A DNA stretch of 64,000 nt, from the NCBI GenBank assembly GCA_034669505.1, contig JAXDNJ010000031.1, forward strand, positions 1 through 64,000, read 5' to 3'. The DNA comes from JAFASC01 sp034669505 (GTDB lineage Bacteria > Pseudomonadota > Alphaproteobacteria > Rhizobiales > Beijerinckiaceae). Positions 17,574 through 25,711 of this stretch are shown one piece after another. The position numbers were made by a program, and so were the translations under genes. Under the pieces are notes generated by a model. The model was not told where the DNA came from, did not search any database, and was given only the letters and a program-made list of their open reading frames with translations. Within the stretch, counting starts at the first letter, position 1, and each line of letters opens with the position of its first letter.

Positions 17574-17620
17574 GACGGGCGTGCTTATTTTGCCGCAACG
17601 GCACACGACAGGAGTAGCTA

Positions 17621-18746
17621 ATGCAGGACCACGACCTGCAACCATGGGAGCAGCTGACGCGACGGCGTGTGCTGGGTGGAATTGGACTCGGCAGCCTGGC
17701 GCTAATATCCTCACCGGCATTGGCGCAACAGACGGTCGATCTACGCGTGCCCGACGGTCCGAGTACGCGGAGAATCACCACATCGTATCCGCAAAAGGGC
17801 CGAATGATCTTGCAGCGTTGGAGCCCACCATGGCTTGAGACGCCCTTCGAAGTCTTCGACAATGGCGTGTTCACCCCAAACGACCAGCATTATGTCAGCT
17901 GGCACTGGGCGAACTTTCCTAGCGAAATTGATGTGGACAGCTTTCGTCTGACGGTGCGGGGCCAAGTCAATCAGACACTTTCGCTCTCGCTCAACGAAAG
18001 TTTGCAGGGCTTGCCGAGAGTCGATATCGCCGCGGTCGACCAATGCGCCGGCGCTTCTCGCATCTACGCCGTTCCACGCGTTGCCGGCGCTCAATGGGCA
18101 AACGGTTCGATGAGCAACGCAATCTGGACCGGTGTGCGTCTCATGGACGTTCTTGATCGTGCCGGTGTAAACCTAGTGCCATTCAAGTCCGCTTCGGTGG
18201 CCCGGACGAGCCCATAATTCCGGAGGCGCCGAAATTCCTAAAGTCGCTCACAATCGACCACGCTCGCGACGGTGAGGTGATGATCGCTTTTGCTATGAAC
18301 GGCGAGCAACTTCCATCGTTGAATGGATTTCCGCTGCGGCTCGTTGTGCCCGGCTGGTGCGCGGTCTACTGGATCAAGATGCTGAACGACATCGAGGTGC
18401 TGGATCAACCCGACACCAATTACTGGACGGCGACCGGCTACCGCGTACCCGATACCCCGCATAATACCTCAAGCGAGGGGATGCGGGATACAAGATGATG
18501 CCGGTGACCCGCAATGCTCCGCGGTCATCCATCACGAGTATCCACGACGGCGATAGCGTACCGGCGGGGACGCCGACTTCGGCTCGGGGCATTGCCTTTG
18601 GCGGCGATTGCGGCGTTGCCCGCGTTGATCTTTCGATCGATGGCGGCAAGAGCTGGCAACCGACAGAGCTCGGGGCCGACCAGGGGACATACGGGTTTCG
18701 GCAGTGGCAGACACACTTTACGCTGCCTGAGCGCGGCGCGCGCTGA
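17621..18746 (+). pseudogene. Sulfite-oxidase-family molybdenum enzyme, multiply frameshifted
   Basis: The first frame (17621-18217) has a Tat signal (TRRRVLGGIGLGSLAL) and the molybdopterin domain of the sulfite oxidase family, including the Mo-binding Cys C142 in DQCAGASR and the ANGSMSNAIWTGVRLMDVL block. Around 18183-18193 the frame shifts; the next frame gives RFGGPDEP, LRLVVPGWCAVYWIKMLNDI and NYWTATGYRVPD. A second shift near 18483-18490 leads into the C-terminal immunoglobulin-like dimerisation domain (KMMPVTRNAP, ARGIAFGGDCGVARVDLSIDGG), which is again lost near 18740. At least two shifts and an eroded end make this a pseudogene. The cytochrome partner often paired with this enzyme is not seen. 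Confidence 0.85.
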
Positions 18747-18892
18747 CCTGGACAGGCCGGACTCCGGACGAGCCGAGTGACGAGCCAGCGACGGATGAGA
18801 TGGTGCGCGCCCGTCTTGGCCGACTTGTGGGTCTCGGCGCAACAGCTCGCCCGGCTGCGCCTGAACCCCAGGCGAGCATGGCGCAGAATCTG

Positions 18893-20374
18893 TCAAATGC
18901 CGGAAGTCATGCGGTCGACTCGAACGCGGGCAGCCGGGTCGCCTAGCACGGTGTAGTTTCTAACGTCGTCGCGCGCGATCCAAAGGTGCGCAAGCTCCTT
19001 GCCGGTTGCGCTTTGTGTTTGGAAATCCCTCAGCTTGTCCGCGATCGGCACACTCAGTGCGGCCCACTGGGCATTGAATTGGTCGAGCGCGTTGCCCACA
19101 CGCGAGCCTTGCATGATCCTGGTCAGGACGTCCCGTATCGGCGCGCTCTGCGGCTTCCCATTCGGCGTGCGAAACGAGTATGACCATGCACGATCGACGT
19201 GCGCCACCACGCACATCGCTCCCCTGCTCAAGATCGCTTGCGGCAGCTGCGACATGCCGGGGCGATCTGCGATTTGTTGCGCTGTCCCATCTGGCCCGTC
19301 CCGAAACGTATCGAAACTCTCCCAGCCGCCGCCGTAGCAGGCGAAAAGAAAGTGAACCATGCCGTTCAGGCGGAGGTCGGCGGGAACGTCGGATGCTGAA
19401 AACCAATCGTCCTCTTTGATCGCGCCAAACCCTTCCCAATCTTGACACACCAGGGCGCCCTGACAGGCGGCCTGCCGAGGGTTTCCCTTTCGAAACGACA
19501 TGCCGTGCGTACCGGAGAAAAGGAGCGCCGGTGCACCGGCGCCATCGCCGCGCATGGCGCCGAGCAACCCTGCCTTTGTCGCGTTCGCTCCCATAACGGG
19601 CGCCACCGAGAACCCTTGCTTCCGGCCCAACGGACGCGCGGCGCCCGTGGTATCCAGAAAGGGTGCTGCCACGTCGCGCGTGAACATAGAGGTAGCCCCG
19701 TCACCTGGATGCTCAGTCGCAAAGAGCGCAGCTCGCTTGCTGGTTTGCGGAAGAACTTCTGTTGTCTCGTACTCGACGATCGCGGCTGCATAACGCGAAT
19801 AATCGTCGAGGTTTTCGAAGTGCAATCTCCCAACCGCCCAGAAGATGTCGAGAAGATACTGGAAAGACATCGGTATCGCGTCGGGAGGGGCCACGATCAT
19901 AATGTAGAAGGGCACGCCGCGGGTCGGGTCGACGGCTGCCAGGCCTGGCCCCTCGCCTTGCCTGGCGAGCCAATCCGTCGCGCTCTCGCCGCGCTGGACA
20001 CCTTGAGTTCCCTCGAACACGTGGAACAGCGCTCCAGCCTCTTGCTTGCGCCTTTCGAGCAACGGGGCAAGCGCCTCCTTGATCGGTCCCGCTTCGAAGT
20101 CTGCGGGAAACAGAATGCCCCATCCGGCTTGGTCCAGCTCTTCAGGGTTGTCGACACTCGAGTCCACACCGAAACTCTCCAACCCTGCCCCAGGACCAGG
20201 ATTGCGAAGGGAAAGTTTTTCTGCCTCGGTTTTCGCGTGAGAGCCCGCGGCGACGGCAGCTATGCGGCTGCCCGCATCATCTCCAGGCAAGGGCAAGGGG
20301 CGGCCCGTCTCCGCCTCGATACCGTTAACGTGCAGCTCACCGCCATTTGGAACCGCGCCACCCTCGCCTGCCAT
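18893..20374 (-). CDS. Caspase/gingipain-like (C25/CHAT-type) cysteine peptidase-like protein
   Basis: A 493-residue protein without a signal peptide. Its ATG follows AGGAGG on the reverse strand. After ~150 residues of low-complexity and alpha-beta sequence comes a region with the caspase-haemoglobinase layout: a strand ending in SGTHGMSF (His290), a strand ending in HFLFACYGGG (Cys346), then SQLPQAILSRGAMCVVAHVD and a terminal YTVLGDPAARVRV. The HG and AC-GG pair is the catalytic dyad pattern of clan CD peptidases, and the VLGDP end is common to CHAT and C25 proteins. Target unknown; such peptidases often act in bacterial defence or regulated proteolysis. It is divergent from a Tat-exported protein at 20543. 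Family assignment is by motif only. Confidence 0.65.
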   Translation of the reverse strand: MAGEGGAVPNGGELHVNGIEAETGRPLPLPGDDAGSRIAAVAAGSHAKTEAEKLSLRNPGPGAGLESFGVDSSVDNPEELDQAGWGILFPADFEAGPIKEALAPLLERRKQEAGALFHVFEGTQGVQRGESATDWLARQGEGPGLAAVDPTRGVPFYIMIVAPPDAIPMSFQYLLDIFWAVGRLHFENLDDYSRYAAAIVEYETTEVLPQTSKRAALFATEHPGDGATSMFTRDVAAPFLDTTGAARPLGRKQGFSVAPVMGANATKAGLLGAMRGDGAGAPALLFSGTHGMSFRKGNPRQAACQGALVCQDWEGFGAIKEDDWFSASDVPADLRLNGMVHFLFACYGGGWESFDTFRDGPDGTAQQIADRPGMSQLPQAILSRGAMCVVAHVDRAWSYSFRTPNGKPQSAPIRDVLTRIMQGSRVGNALDQFNAQWAALSVPIADKLRDFQTQSATGKELAHLWIARDDVRNYTVLGDPAARVRVDRMTSGI

Positions 20375-20542
20375 AGTTTCCTCCTGCCCCGCTAAGTGCC
20401 GCCACCGAGACCAGCTGCGCCAGTTTACAGCTACCCAAATGCAAACGTAAGTAGCATAACGTCAAGCGGCGCGGAGCGGCCAGCATTTTCGAAGTCGGAG
20501 CATAGGCTGGATTTCACCGCGCCTACGCGAATGGAGGATGAA

Positions 20543-21463
20543 ATGAGTGGTAATATATACAAGCTCCACCGCTCAGGCGAGATGTCCCGGCGTCGCGCAC
20601 TCGAGCTCGCATTCGCGCTTGCTGTGGGAGGCACCCCTCGGCTGGCGATGGCTCAGCGGCAACCAGAGCCTCCCCCGTGTCCCCCCAATATCGGACAGCA
20701 CAACATGATGGTCGTTGGGGTACGATCGGTGTTCCTATCGCACCTCCCAATGTTCGTTGGTTTGTGCCACGACCGGGCGCACTTCAATACGGAACACCGC
20801 TTCCAGCTTATATTACAGGTCACCTTTGAGGAGCCGCGGACGACGCGTGACCTGACAGAAATATATAAGCAGGACCGGCTGCGGCATCCGGACATGCGGA
20901 TGTATTCGTTGGAACCCAGTGAGCAGTTCGCGCTGGCTGAACTTTTTTCACCGCCTACTTCTGCCGAGCCACGTAGATCTTTCCCAGCCCAAGTGTTCCA
21001 GGGTCATTTAGAGCGGGGTGGAGAAAAGATCCGTGGGCTCAGCGGCATCACCCTTCGTATCAAGCGCGTTGTGCATGCGCACGAGTTCCATCGCGAGGAC
21101 AAGCGCGCTGAAGACCTTGAATACATCCTGTTCGGCACACCTGATGAGCTATTCATGGCACATCGTATACTCGCGCCGGGTGACTTCGATCAGCTTCTCT
21201 CGGTCAGAATTCCAGACCAGCAATTCTCGGATGCCGATCTAAGCCAAGGACTTCAAATCACTCTGCCAGGGCACCCCAATGCGTCTTCTGGCCGACTCCG
21301 GGGAGGTCAGAAAATTCCCGCGCAGCTCGTGCGGCCTGATGCGCAAGGACGCAATATGATATTGCAGCCGCTTCGTGAGCTGTACTTTGAGGAGAGCGAA
21401 CTGGCGATACCGCCGTCGTTCGATGCCACGCAGGAAGAGCGCGATGCCGGGTTCGAACACTGA
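20543..21463 (+). CDS. Tat-exported protein of unknown function
   Basis: A 306-residue protein. The ATG at 20543 is preferred for GGAGG at 20533-20537. The N-terminus has a twin-arginine-type signal (MSRRRALELAFALAVGGTPRLAMA) after a short cytoplasmic lead. The mature part starts with a Pro-rich stretch and has FLSHLPMFVGLCHDRAH, then long alternating strands (RFQLILQVTF, YILFGTPDELFMAHRILAP). Two His-containing loops (HLPMF and CHDRAH, plus MAHRI) could bind a metal or cofactor, in keeping with Tat export of a folded protein. No family was recognised. It diverges from the caspase-like gene with 168 bp between starts, so the two may share control. Confidence 0.65.
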   Translation: MSGNIYKLHRSGEMSRRRALELAFALAVGGTPRLAMAQRQPEPPPCPPNIGQHNMMVVGVRSVFLSHLPMFVGLCHDRAHFNTEHRFQLILQVTFEEPRTTRDLTEIYKQDRLRHPDMRMYSLEPSEQFALAELFSPPTSAEPRRSFPAQVFQGHLERGGEKIRGLSGITLRIKRVVHAHEFHREDKRAEDLEYILFGTPDELFMAHRILAPGDFDQLLSVRIPDQQFSDADLSQGLQITLPGHPNASSGRLRGGQKIPAQLVRPDAQGRNMILQPLRELYFEESELAIPPSFDATQEERDAGFEH

Positions 21464-21668
21464 ATTTAATTAGTTTTCCCGCGGGCAAACGCGGTTCGCC
21501 GGCTCCGCTCAGCCGATGGGCCGGGCCGCACACTGACGCGCGACATTTCAGTTCGTGCTGCCTTTGCCGGACGCAGGTGCCTAGGGGCCGTGTCGTTTTG
21601 AGGGCCGGGAGGATTTCGTGTACGTTGTCTATCGGGCTGCTCGCCACTCGAACGCGCCGGTCTGACAA

Positions 21669-22322
21669 GTGAAGGAAGAGAAGAAGAAGGACTCGCCGCC
21701 GGTCGTCCTCGTCATCGACGATGACGAGTCTGTGCGAGTTGCGTTGACGAATCTGTTCCGCTCGATGCATTTCCATGTGCAGGTGTTCGGCTCGGCACCT
21801 GAACTGATCGCAAGCAAGCTCCCAGACGCCGCGAGCTGCCTCGTTCTCGACATTCGGCTGCCGGGCGTAAACGGCCTCGAGTTCCAGGGGGAACTGGTCA
21901 AGGCGGGCATTCATCTGCCCATCGTCTTCATGACGGGGCATGGTGACATTCCCATGTCGGTCAAAGCGATGAAAGCTGGCGCCATCGACTTCCTGACGAA
22001 GCCGTTCCGCGATCAGGACATGCTGGACGCCGTGACACGGGCGCTTCAGCACGATCGCGAGCGGCGCGACGGCGAAGAAAGCAAATCGAAGCTGCGGCGT
22101 CTTTTCGAGTCTTTGACGCCGCGTGAACGCGAAGTGATGACCCTCGTGACGAAGGGGCTGATGAACAAGCAGATCGCAGGTGAGCTGCGCGTTAGCGAAA
22201 TCACGGTGAAAATTCACCGCGGACAGGTGATGCGGAAAATGGAAGCGAGGTCTCTGGCAGATCTCGTGAGAATGGCCGCGGGGCTGGACCTTCACCGTGC
22301 TAAGATGGGGATGCAAACCTAA
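21669..22322 (+). CDS. FixJ/NarL-type response regulator (REC + LuxR HTH)
   Basis: A 217-residue two-component regulator. The receiver domain is at residues 11-130 with the acidic pocket DDDE (17-20), phosphoacceptor D61 (VLDIRLPG) and the Lys in TKPF. The LuxR-type helix-turn-helix follows (LTPREREVMTLVTKG, then NKQIAGELRVSEITVKIHRG). Receiver and output are closest in style to FixJ/NodW/TodT regulators common in rhizobia. It starts at GTG without a clear ribosome site. No sensor kinase is nearby, so it is an orphan; a receiver-only protein is encoded 88 bp downstream. Confidence 0.92.
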   Translation: MKEEKKKDSPPVVLVIDDDESVRVALTNLFRSMHFHVQVFGSAPELIASKLPDAASCLVLDIRLPGVNGLEFQGELVKAGIHLPIVFMTGHGDIPMSVKAMKAGAIDFLTKPFRDQDMLDAVTRALQHDRERRDGEESKSKLRRLFESLTPREREVMTLVTKGLMNKQIAGELRVSEITVKIHRGQVMRKMEARSLADLVRMAAGLDLHRAKMGMQT

Positions 22323-22410
22323 GTATGATTTTCAGGCTTGATTTTAGGAGGCAATGTGAATCGGTGACGCTCCAATGATCGGGATAGCGTTCCCCTGAAG
22401 GACCGCCTCG

Positions 22411-22812
22411 TTGTCTGCCTTGTCTAAAATTCCTGTGATTTCAATTATCGACGACGACGCATCCGTCCGTACGGCGACGCAAAACCTCATAAGGTCGCTG
22501 GGATATAAGGTCCATATGTTTGCTTCGGCAGAAGCGTTTCTGGAGTCCCAGCAAATCGATGCGACTTCCTGCGTGATTGCCGACGTCCAAATGCCGGGCA
22601 TGAACGGTGTGGAGCTGCAGTCTCACCTGCGCGCCAGGGGCTCTTGTGTGCCCTTCATCTTCATCAGCGCCTTTCCGGAAGAAGCAATTCGTCAGCGCGC
22701 CCTCCGGGACGGTGCCATTTGCTTTCTAAGCAAGCCGTTCGATGGCTGCGTTCTGATCGACCATCTCAACATGGCGCTCGTCGAGGGCGGTGGCGAAACG
22801 AAAAAACAATAG
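22411..22812 (+). CDS. Receiver-only response regulator
   Basis: A 133-residue single REC domain: acidic DDD near residue 14-16, phosphoacceptor D58 in IADVQMPGMNG, a Ser/Thr-position FISAF strand and the conserved Lys in LSKPFDG. No output domain; the C-terminus is a short charged tail. The start is a TTG at 22411 with a weak GAAGGA upstream. Similar receivers in rhizobia follow FixJ-type regulators and act as phosphate sinks or relay proteins. It closes a two-gene run with the 21669 regulator. Confidence 0.88.
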   Translation: MSALSKIPVISIIDDDASVRTATQNLIRSLGYKVHMFASAEAFLESQQIDATSCVIADVQMPGMNGVELQSHLRARGSCVPFIFISAFPEEAIRQRALRDGAICFLSKPFDGCVLIDHLNMALVEGGGETKKQ

Positions 22813-22864
22813 TTCGCTTCCGGCGCGTTCGCCAGCCGAGAAGCAAGTTCAAGGTCAAAGCTGC

Positions 22865-22897
22865 AAAAAAGGGGCCGGTGGCTTTCGCCACCGGCCC
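22865..22897 (-). terminator. Strong hairpin with T tract, leftward orientation
   Basis: GGGCCGGTGGC (22872-22882), loop TTTC, GCCACCGGCCC (22887-22897): a perfect 11-bp stem. The A6 run at 22865-22870 becomes TTTTTT after the stem on the reverse strand, so it is an intrinsic terminator for leftward transcription. The rightward receiver gene ends 50 bp before it without a matching T tract on its own strand. Confidence 0.55.
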
Positions 22898-23363
22898 AAC
22901 TCGCCTGCGTCAGAGCGATCCGGGGAGGAGCAGATCGCGAAGCTCACCGAGGCGGAGGACAGGGAACAGGACCGAGCCTCGGCGAGTGATGCCGGCGGTA
23001 TCGAAACGAGACTTGAAATTCCGTTCCGATCACCCGTCCTTTATACCGTAGTGGCGGCACGTGCGCTGGAGCGCATTTGCCGCCTTTCGTCCAAACTTGC
23101 ACCGAATCGTGCCAGTCCTCCGCCGCTTTTTCGGCGAGGCAAACGCATTCGCACCGCGGGCGGCAATTCGCCGCCATCCAAGTGGCACTCAAGGATTTCT
23201 GACTGCACGCATGATTTCTAAACCTAGGTATAGGTTTTTCGACCCGGAACCAAACCTAAGTGCGATAGAGGGAACGGACGGCGATCTCATAGTCTGCGTT
23301 CACGGAAAACAGAAGAGCGGAAGCGACCGCGGCTCCGAAACCTGAACGCGAGGCTCGATTGTC
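22898..23363. other. Gene-poor stretch before the AraC gene
   Basis: No credible protein gene on either strand. It contains the AAACCTA repeat cluster at 23220-23258 and begins at a leftward-reading terminator. A leftward small RNA ending at that terminator is possible but not shown. Confidence 0.4.
23220..23258. promoter_or_regulatory. AAACCTA repeat cluster, possible operator
   Basis: AAACCTA at 23220-23226, 4-bp spacer, TAGGTTT at 23231-23237 (perfect inverted repeat), then a third AAACCTA at 23252-23258. The same AAACCTAAGT string also occurs at the stop of the FixJ-like gene (22315-22324). The cluster is ~105 bp before the AraC start, a reasonable place for an activator or autoregulatory site. 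Confidence 0.4.
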
Positions 23364-24398
23364 ATGTTGACCAATTCCTTGGCGCATCGTTCCACAACAT
23401 CACGACTATTCGACGGAGGTCCTGTCCACCTTCCAATCTACCCTGCCGCGGCATCACCCCCCCGGCTCGTCCGCATCGACTCGGCCAGACGTTTCGATTT
23501 GTCCAACCGTGAGCCCTCGATCGGCACTTTGTCACCAACGGTAGATGTCGCACCGCACCGCCTCGTTGCGCGTCGTGGGATGAAATGGCGCGGCATGGGC
23601 GTCGAGTTCGTTCAGGCGACGAGCCACGACCGAATCGAATACAGCTTCCGCTCGCCGGTGCACCTGCTGGCCGTATACCAGCATGGGTCGCGACGCGACG
23701 GAGAATCGTACGTCGAAGGCTTGCCGCGATCGACGCTACGTGATGTGACCAAGAAGCTCATATTTGCGCCGGCGGATCATCAGTATCGGGAATGGTACGA
23801 TCCGCGCACGTTGCCAGGCGTGATGTATTTCTACTTCGACCCTGCGGAGCTGCGGGAGCACTTCGAAGCGGCCGATATGGATATGAAGTTTGCGCCGCGG
23901 CTGTTCTTCGAAGATGCGACGATCTGGAGCACCGCGGCGAAGCTAAAGCAGGCCATCGATGCGCGCGACGCCGACAACCAGCTCTATCTCGAGGCGCTGG
24001 GCGTCGTTCTGGTGCATGAACTGATCCGTCTTAATCGCGGAGCTCCGCGCACCGAAACTCTCGTCCGTGGCGGACTTGCCGCGTGGCAACAGCGGATCGT
24101 AACCGCTTACATCGACGAACACCTGCGCGAGCAGATATCGCTCGCGACTCTCGCAGGTCTCGCCCGGTTGAGCACTTATTACTTCTGCCGCGCGTTCAAG
24201 CAGTCATTCGGCATTCCGCCGCATCGTTATCACACCAACCGGCGTATCGAGCAGGCGAAGGTCATGTTGGCTGCCCGCAAGCATTCCGTGACGGACGTCG
24301 GCCTAACTCTCGGGTTTAGCGACACGAGCTCCTTCACCGCCGCGTTCCGGAAGATGGCCGGACAGACGCCGAGCACCTATCAACGCAGCCTTGCGTAA
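23364..24398 (+). CDS. AraC-family transcriptional regulator
   Basis: A 344-residue regulator. The C-terminal ~100 residues hold two helix-turn-helix motifs of the AraC/XylS domain (ISLATLAGLARLSTYYFCRAF and VTDVGLTLGFSDTSSFTAAF, then the closing GQTPSTYQRS). The N-terminal ~230 residues are a cupin-like sensory domain with an aromatic-rich middle (WYDPRTLPGVMYFYFDP). Close relatives are annotated only as AraC-family in rhizobia; ligand unknown. It may regulate the following small-gene run or the two orphan response regulators upstream. The start ATG lacks a strong ribosome site. Confidence 0.9.
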   Translation: MLTNSLAHRSTTSRLFDGGPVHLPIYPAAASPPRLVRIDSARRFDLSNREPSIGTLSPTVDVAPHRLVARRGMKWRGMGVEFVQATSHDRIEYSFRSPVHLLAVYQHGSRRDGESYVEGLPRSTLRDVTKKLIFAPADHQYREWYDPRTLPGVMYFYFDPAELREHFEAADMDMKFAPRLFFEDATIWSTAAKLKQAIDARDADNQLYLEALGVVLVHELIRLNRGAPRTETLVRGGLAAWQQRIVTAYIDEHLREQISLATLAGLARLSTYYFCRAFKQSFGIPPHRYHTNRRIEQAKVMLAARKHSVTDVGLTLGFSDTSSFTAAFRKMAGQTPSTYQRSLA

Positions 24399-24468
24399 GG
24401 GCGCGCGATTTCGCATCGCGCAGGCCCAGCAGAGGTGCTTAGCCCAAAACATCAGACGGAGGTGTGAG

Positions 24469-24942
24469 ATGACTGCTTCAGCCCATCTGCCTATGGACCC
24501 GAAGACTACGGCCCGTTTGCACAACACCGCGGCTCCCTCTCGCACCAGGGAGTTCCGAGGTTTCGGCAACAAAGGCGATGCAGAGCACGGGCGGCTGCTG
24601 TTCCAACGAGCGGATGAGGCGGCGGCTTCGGGCGTGTATTATCCAGAAACACTGAAATTGATGCGCATGGCATTCGATCTCGCTTGGAAGTATGTGTTTT
24701 CGATGTTCGAGGATCAGGAAAGAGCACGCCAAATCCTCGCTGTTCAAATCCTCCACCATATCGATCGGGGCGAACACAATGCCGGGCGCCTTGCCACGTC
24801 CGCGGCCGATGACCTCATTGCGCTGGCAGGAGGGGCTTCCGATCGTGCTCATTCAAGCAGCCGAAGCACTTCCGCGAAAGCCTACACCAAGCGAAGTTTC
24901 GCCGATTATCGGGTTCACCACACTGACAGGAGTATATCATGA
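24469..24942 (+). CDS. Hypothetical soluble protein
   Basis: A 157-residue protein. The ATG at 24469 has GGAGGTG just upstream. The middle part is helical (LKLMRMAFDLAWKYVFSMF, then ARQILAVQILHHIDRGEHNAGRLATSAADDLIAL), like small Bradyrhizobium proteins of unknown role; the C-terminus is Ser/Thr/Lys-rich. The stop overlaps the ATG of a 38-residue secreted peptide by 4 bp, so the two are translated together. No domain of known function was recognised. Confidence 0.6.
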   Translation: MTASAHLPMDPKTTARLHNTAAPSRTREFRGFGNKGDAEHGRLLFQRADEAAASGVYYPETLKLMRMAFDLAWKYVFSMFEDQERARQILAVQILHHIDRGEHNAGRLATSAADDLIALAGGASDRAHSSSRSTSAKAYTKRSFADYRVHHTDRSIS

Positions 24943-25055
24943 GACATCTCACCGTTGCGCTTGTCGCTTTCGCCCTCACGATAGGGCTCGCCAACGCTCG
25001 CGCTGCAGACTTCACGGCTCGGCCGAGCTCGTATGCCGCCGAGGCCGCCCAATAG
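24939..25055 (+). CDS. 38-residue secreted peptide
   Basis: Starts in the ATGA overlap with the 24469 gene, with ACAGGAG upstream. Residues 1-23 are a signal peptide (RHLTVALVAFALTIGLANARA); only ~15 residues (FTARPSSYAAEAAQ) would remain after cleavage. Coupling to the upstream gene supports reality. It could be an exported peptide or the start of a longer secreted protein that has been cut short. Confidence 0.5.
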   Translation: MRHLTVALVAFALTIGLANARAADFTARPSSYAAEAAQ

Positions 25056-25116
25056 GCGTGCCGCGCTAATACCCTCAATCGAACTGTCCAACGTATCCGC
25101 TGAGCTGAGTTATCCA

Positions 25117-25350
25117 ATGCCCATTCATATCGTCGTCTTGGTTTGCGCGCTTCAGATGCAGCCCTCGGCTTGCACGACTGAAACCGCGATCGACGTCACA
25201 CAGGGACCTCGTGTGGAAAGCGAGCTCATGTGCGGAAAATTGGGCCAAGCGGTGCTTGCCGGGACAGCAATCACGCCCCGGGCGGGTATCGAGTACGTAA
25301 AAGTCGCCTGCGTGCGGGAGCATCTCACGCCGCCAACTGGGTCAGACTAA
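25117..25350 (+). CDS. Small Cys-containing protein, unknown
   Basis: A 77-residue protein beginning MPIHIVVLVCALQMQPSAC. The pattern of spaced cysteines, TAIDVTQGP, MCGKLGQAVLA and a final VKVACVR is familiar from small uncharacterised rhizobial proteins of this size. The N-terminus is mildly hydrophobic but short for a signal peptide. An in-frame ATG at 25033 would extend it into the preceding gene. The next frame starts 2 bp after its stop. Confidence 0.45.
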   Translation: MPIHIVVLVCALQMQPSACTTETAIDVTQGPRVESELMCGKLGQAVLAGTAITPRAGIEYVKVACVREHLTPPTGSD

Positions 25351-25351
25351 A

Positions 25352-25711
25352 ATGTCCCTCCTCACCGTTCTTGCACTTAGCACGTCTGTCGTAGTCGCTT
25401 GGCTGCTATGGCTTGAGCACCGCGAAGAGATTGCCGTGCCAGCATGCATCCCCGAGGACGACTTTCTATCGACAGAATGCAAACCTGGACACCGCGATCT
25501 TAGCGGGCATCCGGCAGTCGTGGACGGTGTTGCCAACGGGGCATGCTCTCCGGTTCGTTTTCCGCGCAATGACATCTACTTCATGGCAAGCCGCAGCGAC
25601 TTGCGACAATTCCGCAGCACAACGACAGGAACTTGCAAAGCCGTGGAGCCGTTACGGCATCGCGATGCGCTGGTCGAGCATCGACAGGACTTAATTCATG
25701 TCGAACGATAA
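25352..25711 (+). CDS. Hypothetical protein with N-terminal membrane segment, doubtful
   Basis: A 119-residue frame that begins one base after the previous stop. Residues 2-20 are hydrophobic (LLTVLALSTSVVVAWLLWL) and could anchor or export the protein; the rest is polar with four cysteines and has no recognised family. The last 14 bp overlap the DUF2231 gene. No ribosome site is evident, so coupling would be needed for translation. Confidence 0.3.
   Translation: MSLLTVLALSTSVVVAWLLWLEHREEIAVPACIPEDDFLSTECKPGHRDLSGHPAVVDGVANGACSPVRFPRNDIYFMASRSDLRQFRSTTTGTCKAVEPLRHRDALVEHRQDLIHVER

Noticed and set aside
19442..20395. Long rightward frame opposite the caspase-like gene
   Set aside because: It is the antisense shadow of the 18893-20374 coding sequence, which has the ribosome site and the family motifs.
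22944..23192. Leftward 82-codon frame between the receiver gene and AraC
   Set aside because: No ribosome site and no recognisable protein; composition suggests chance.
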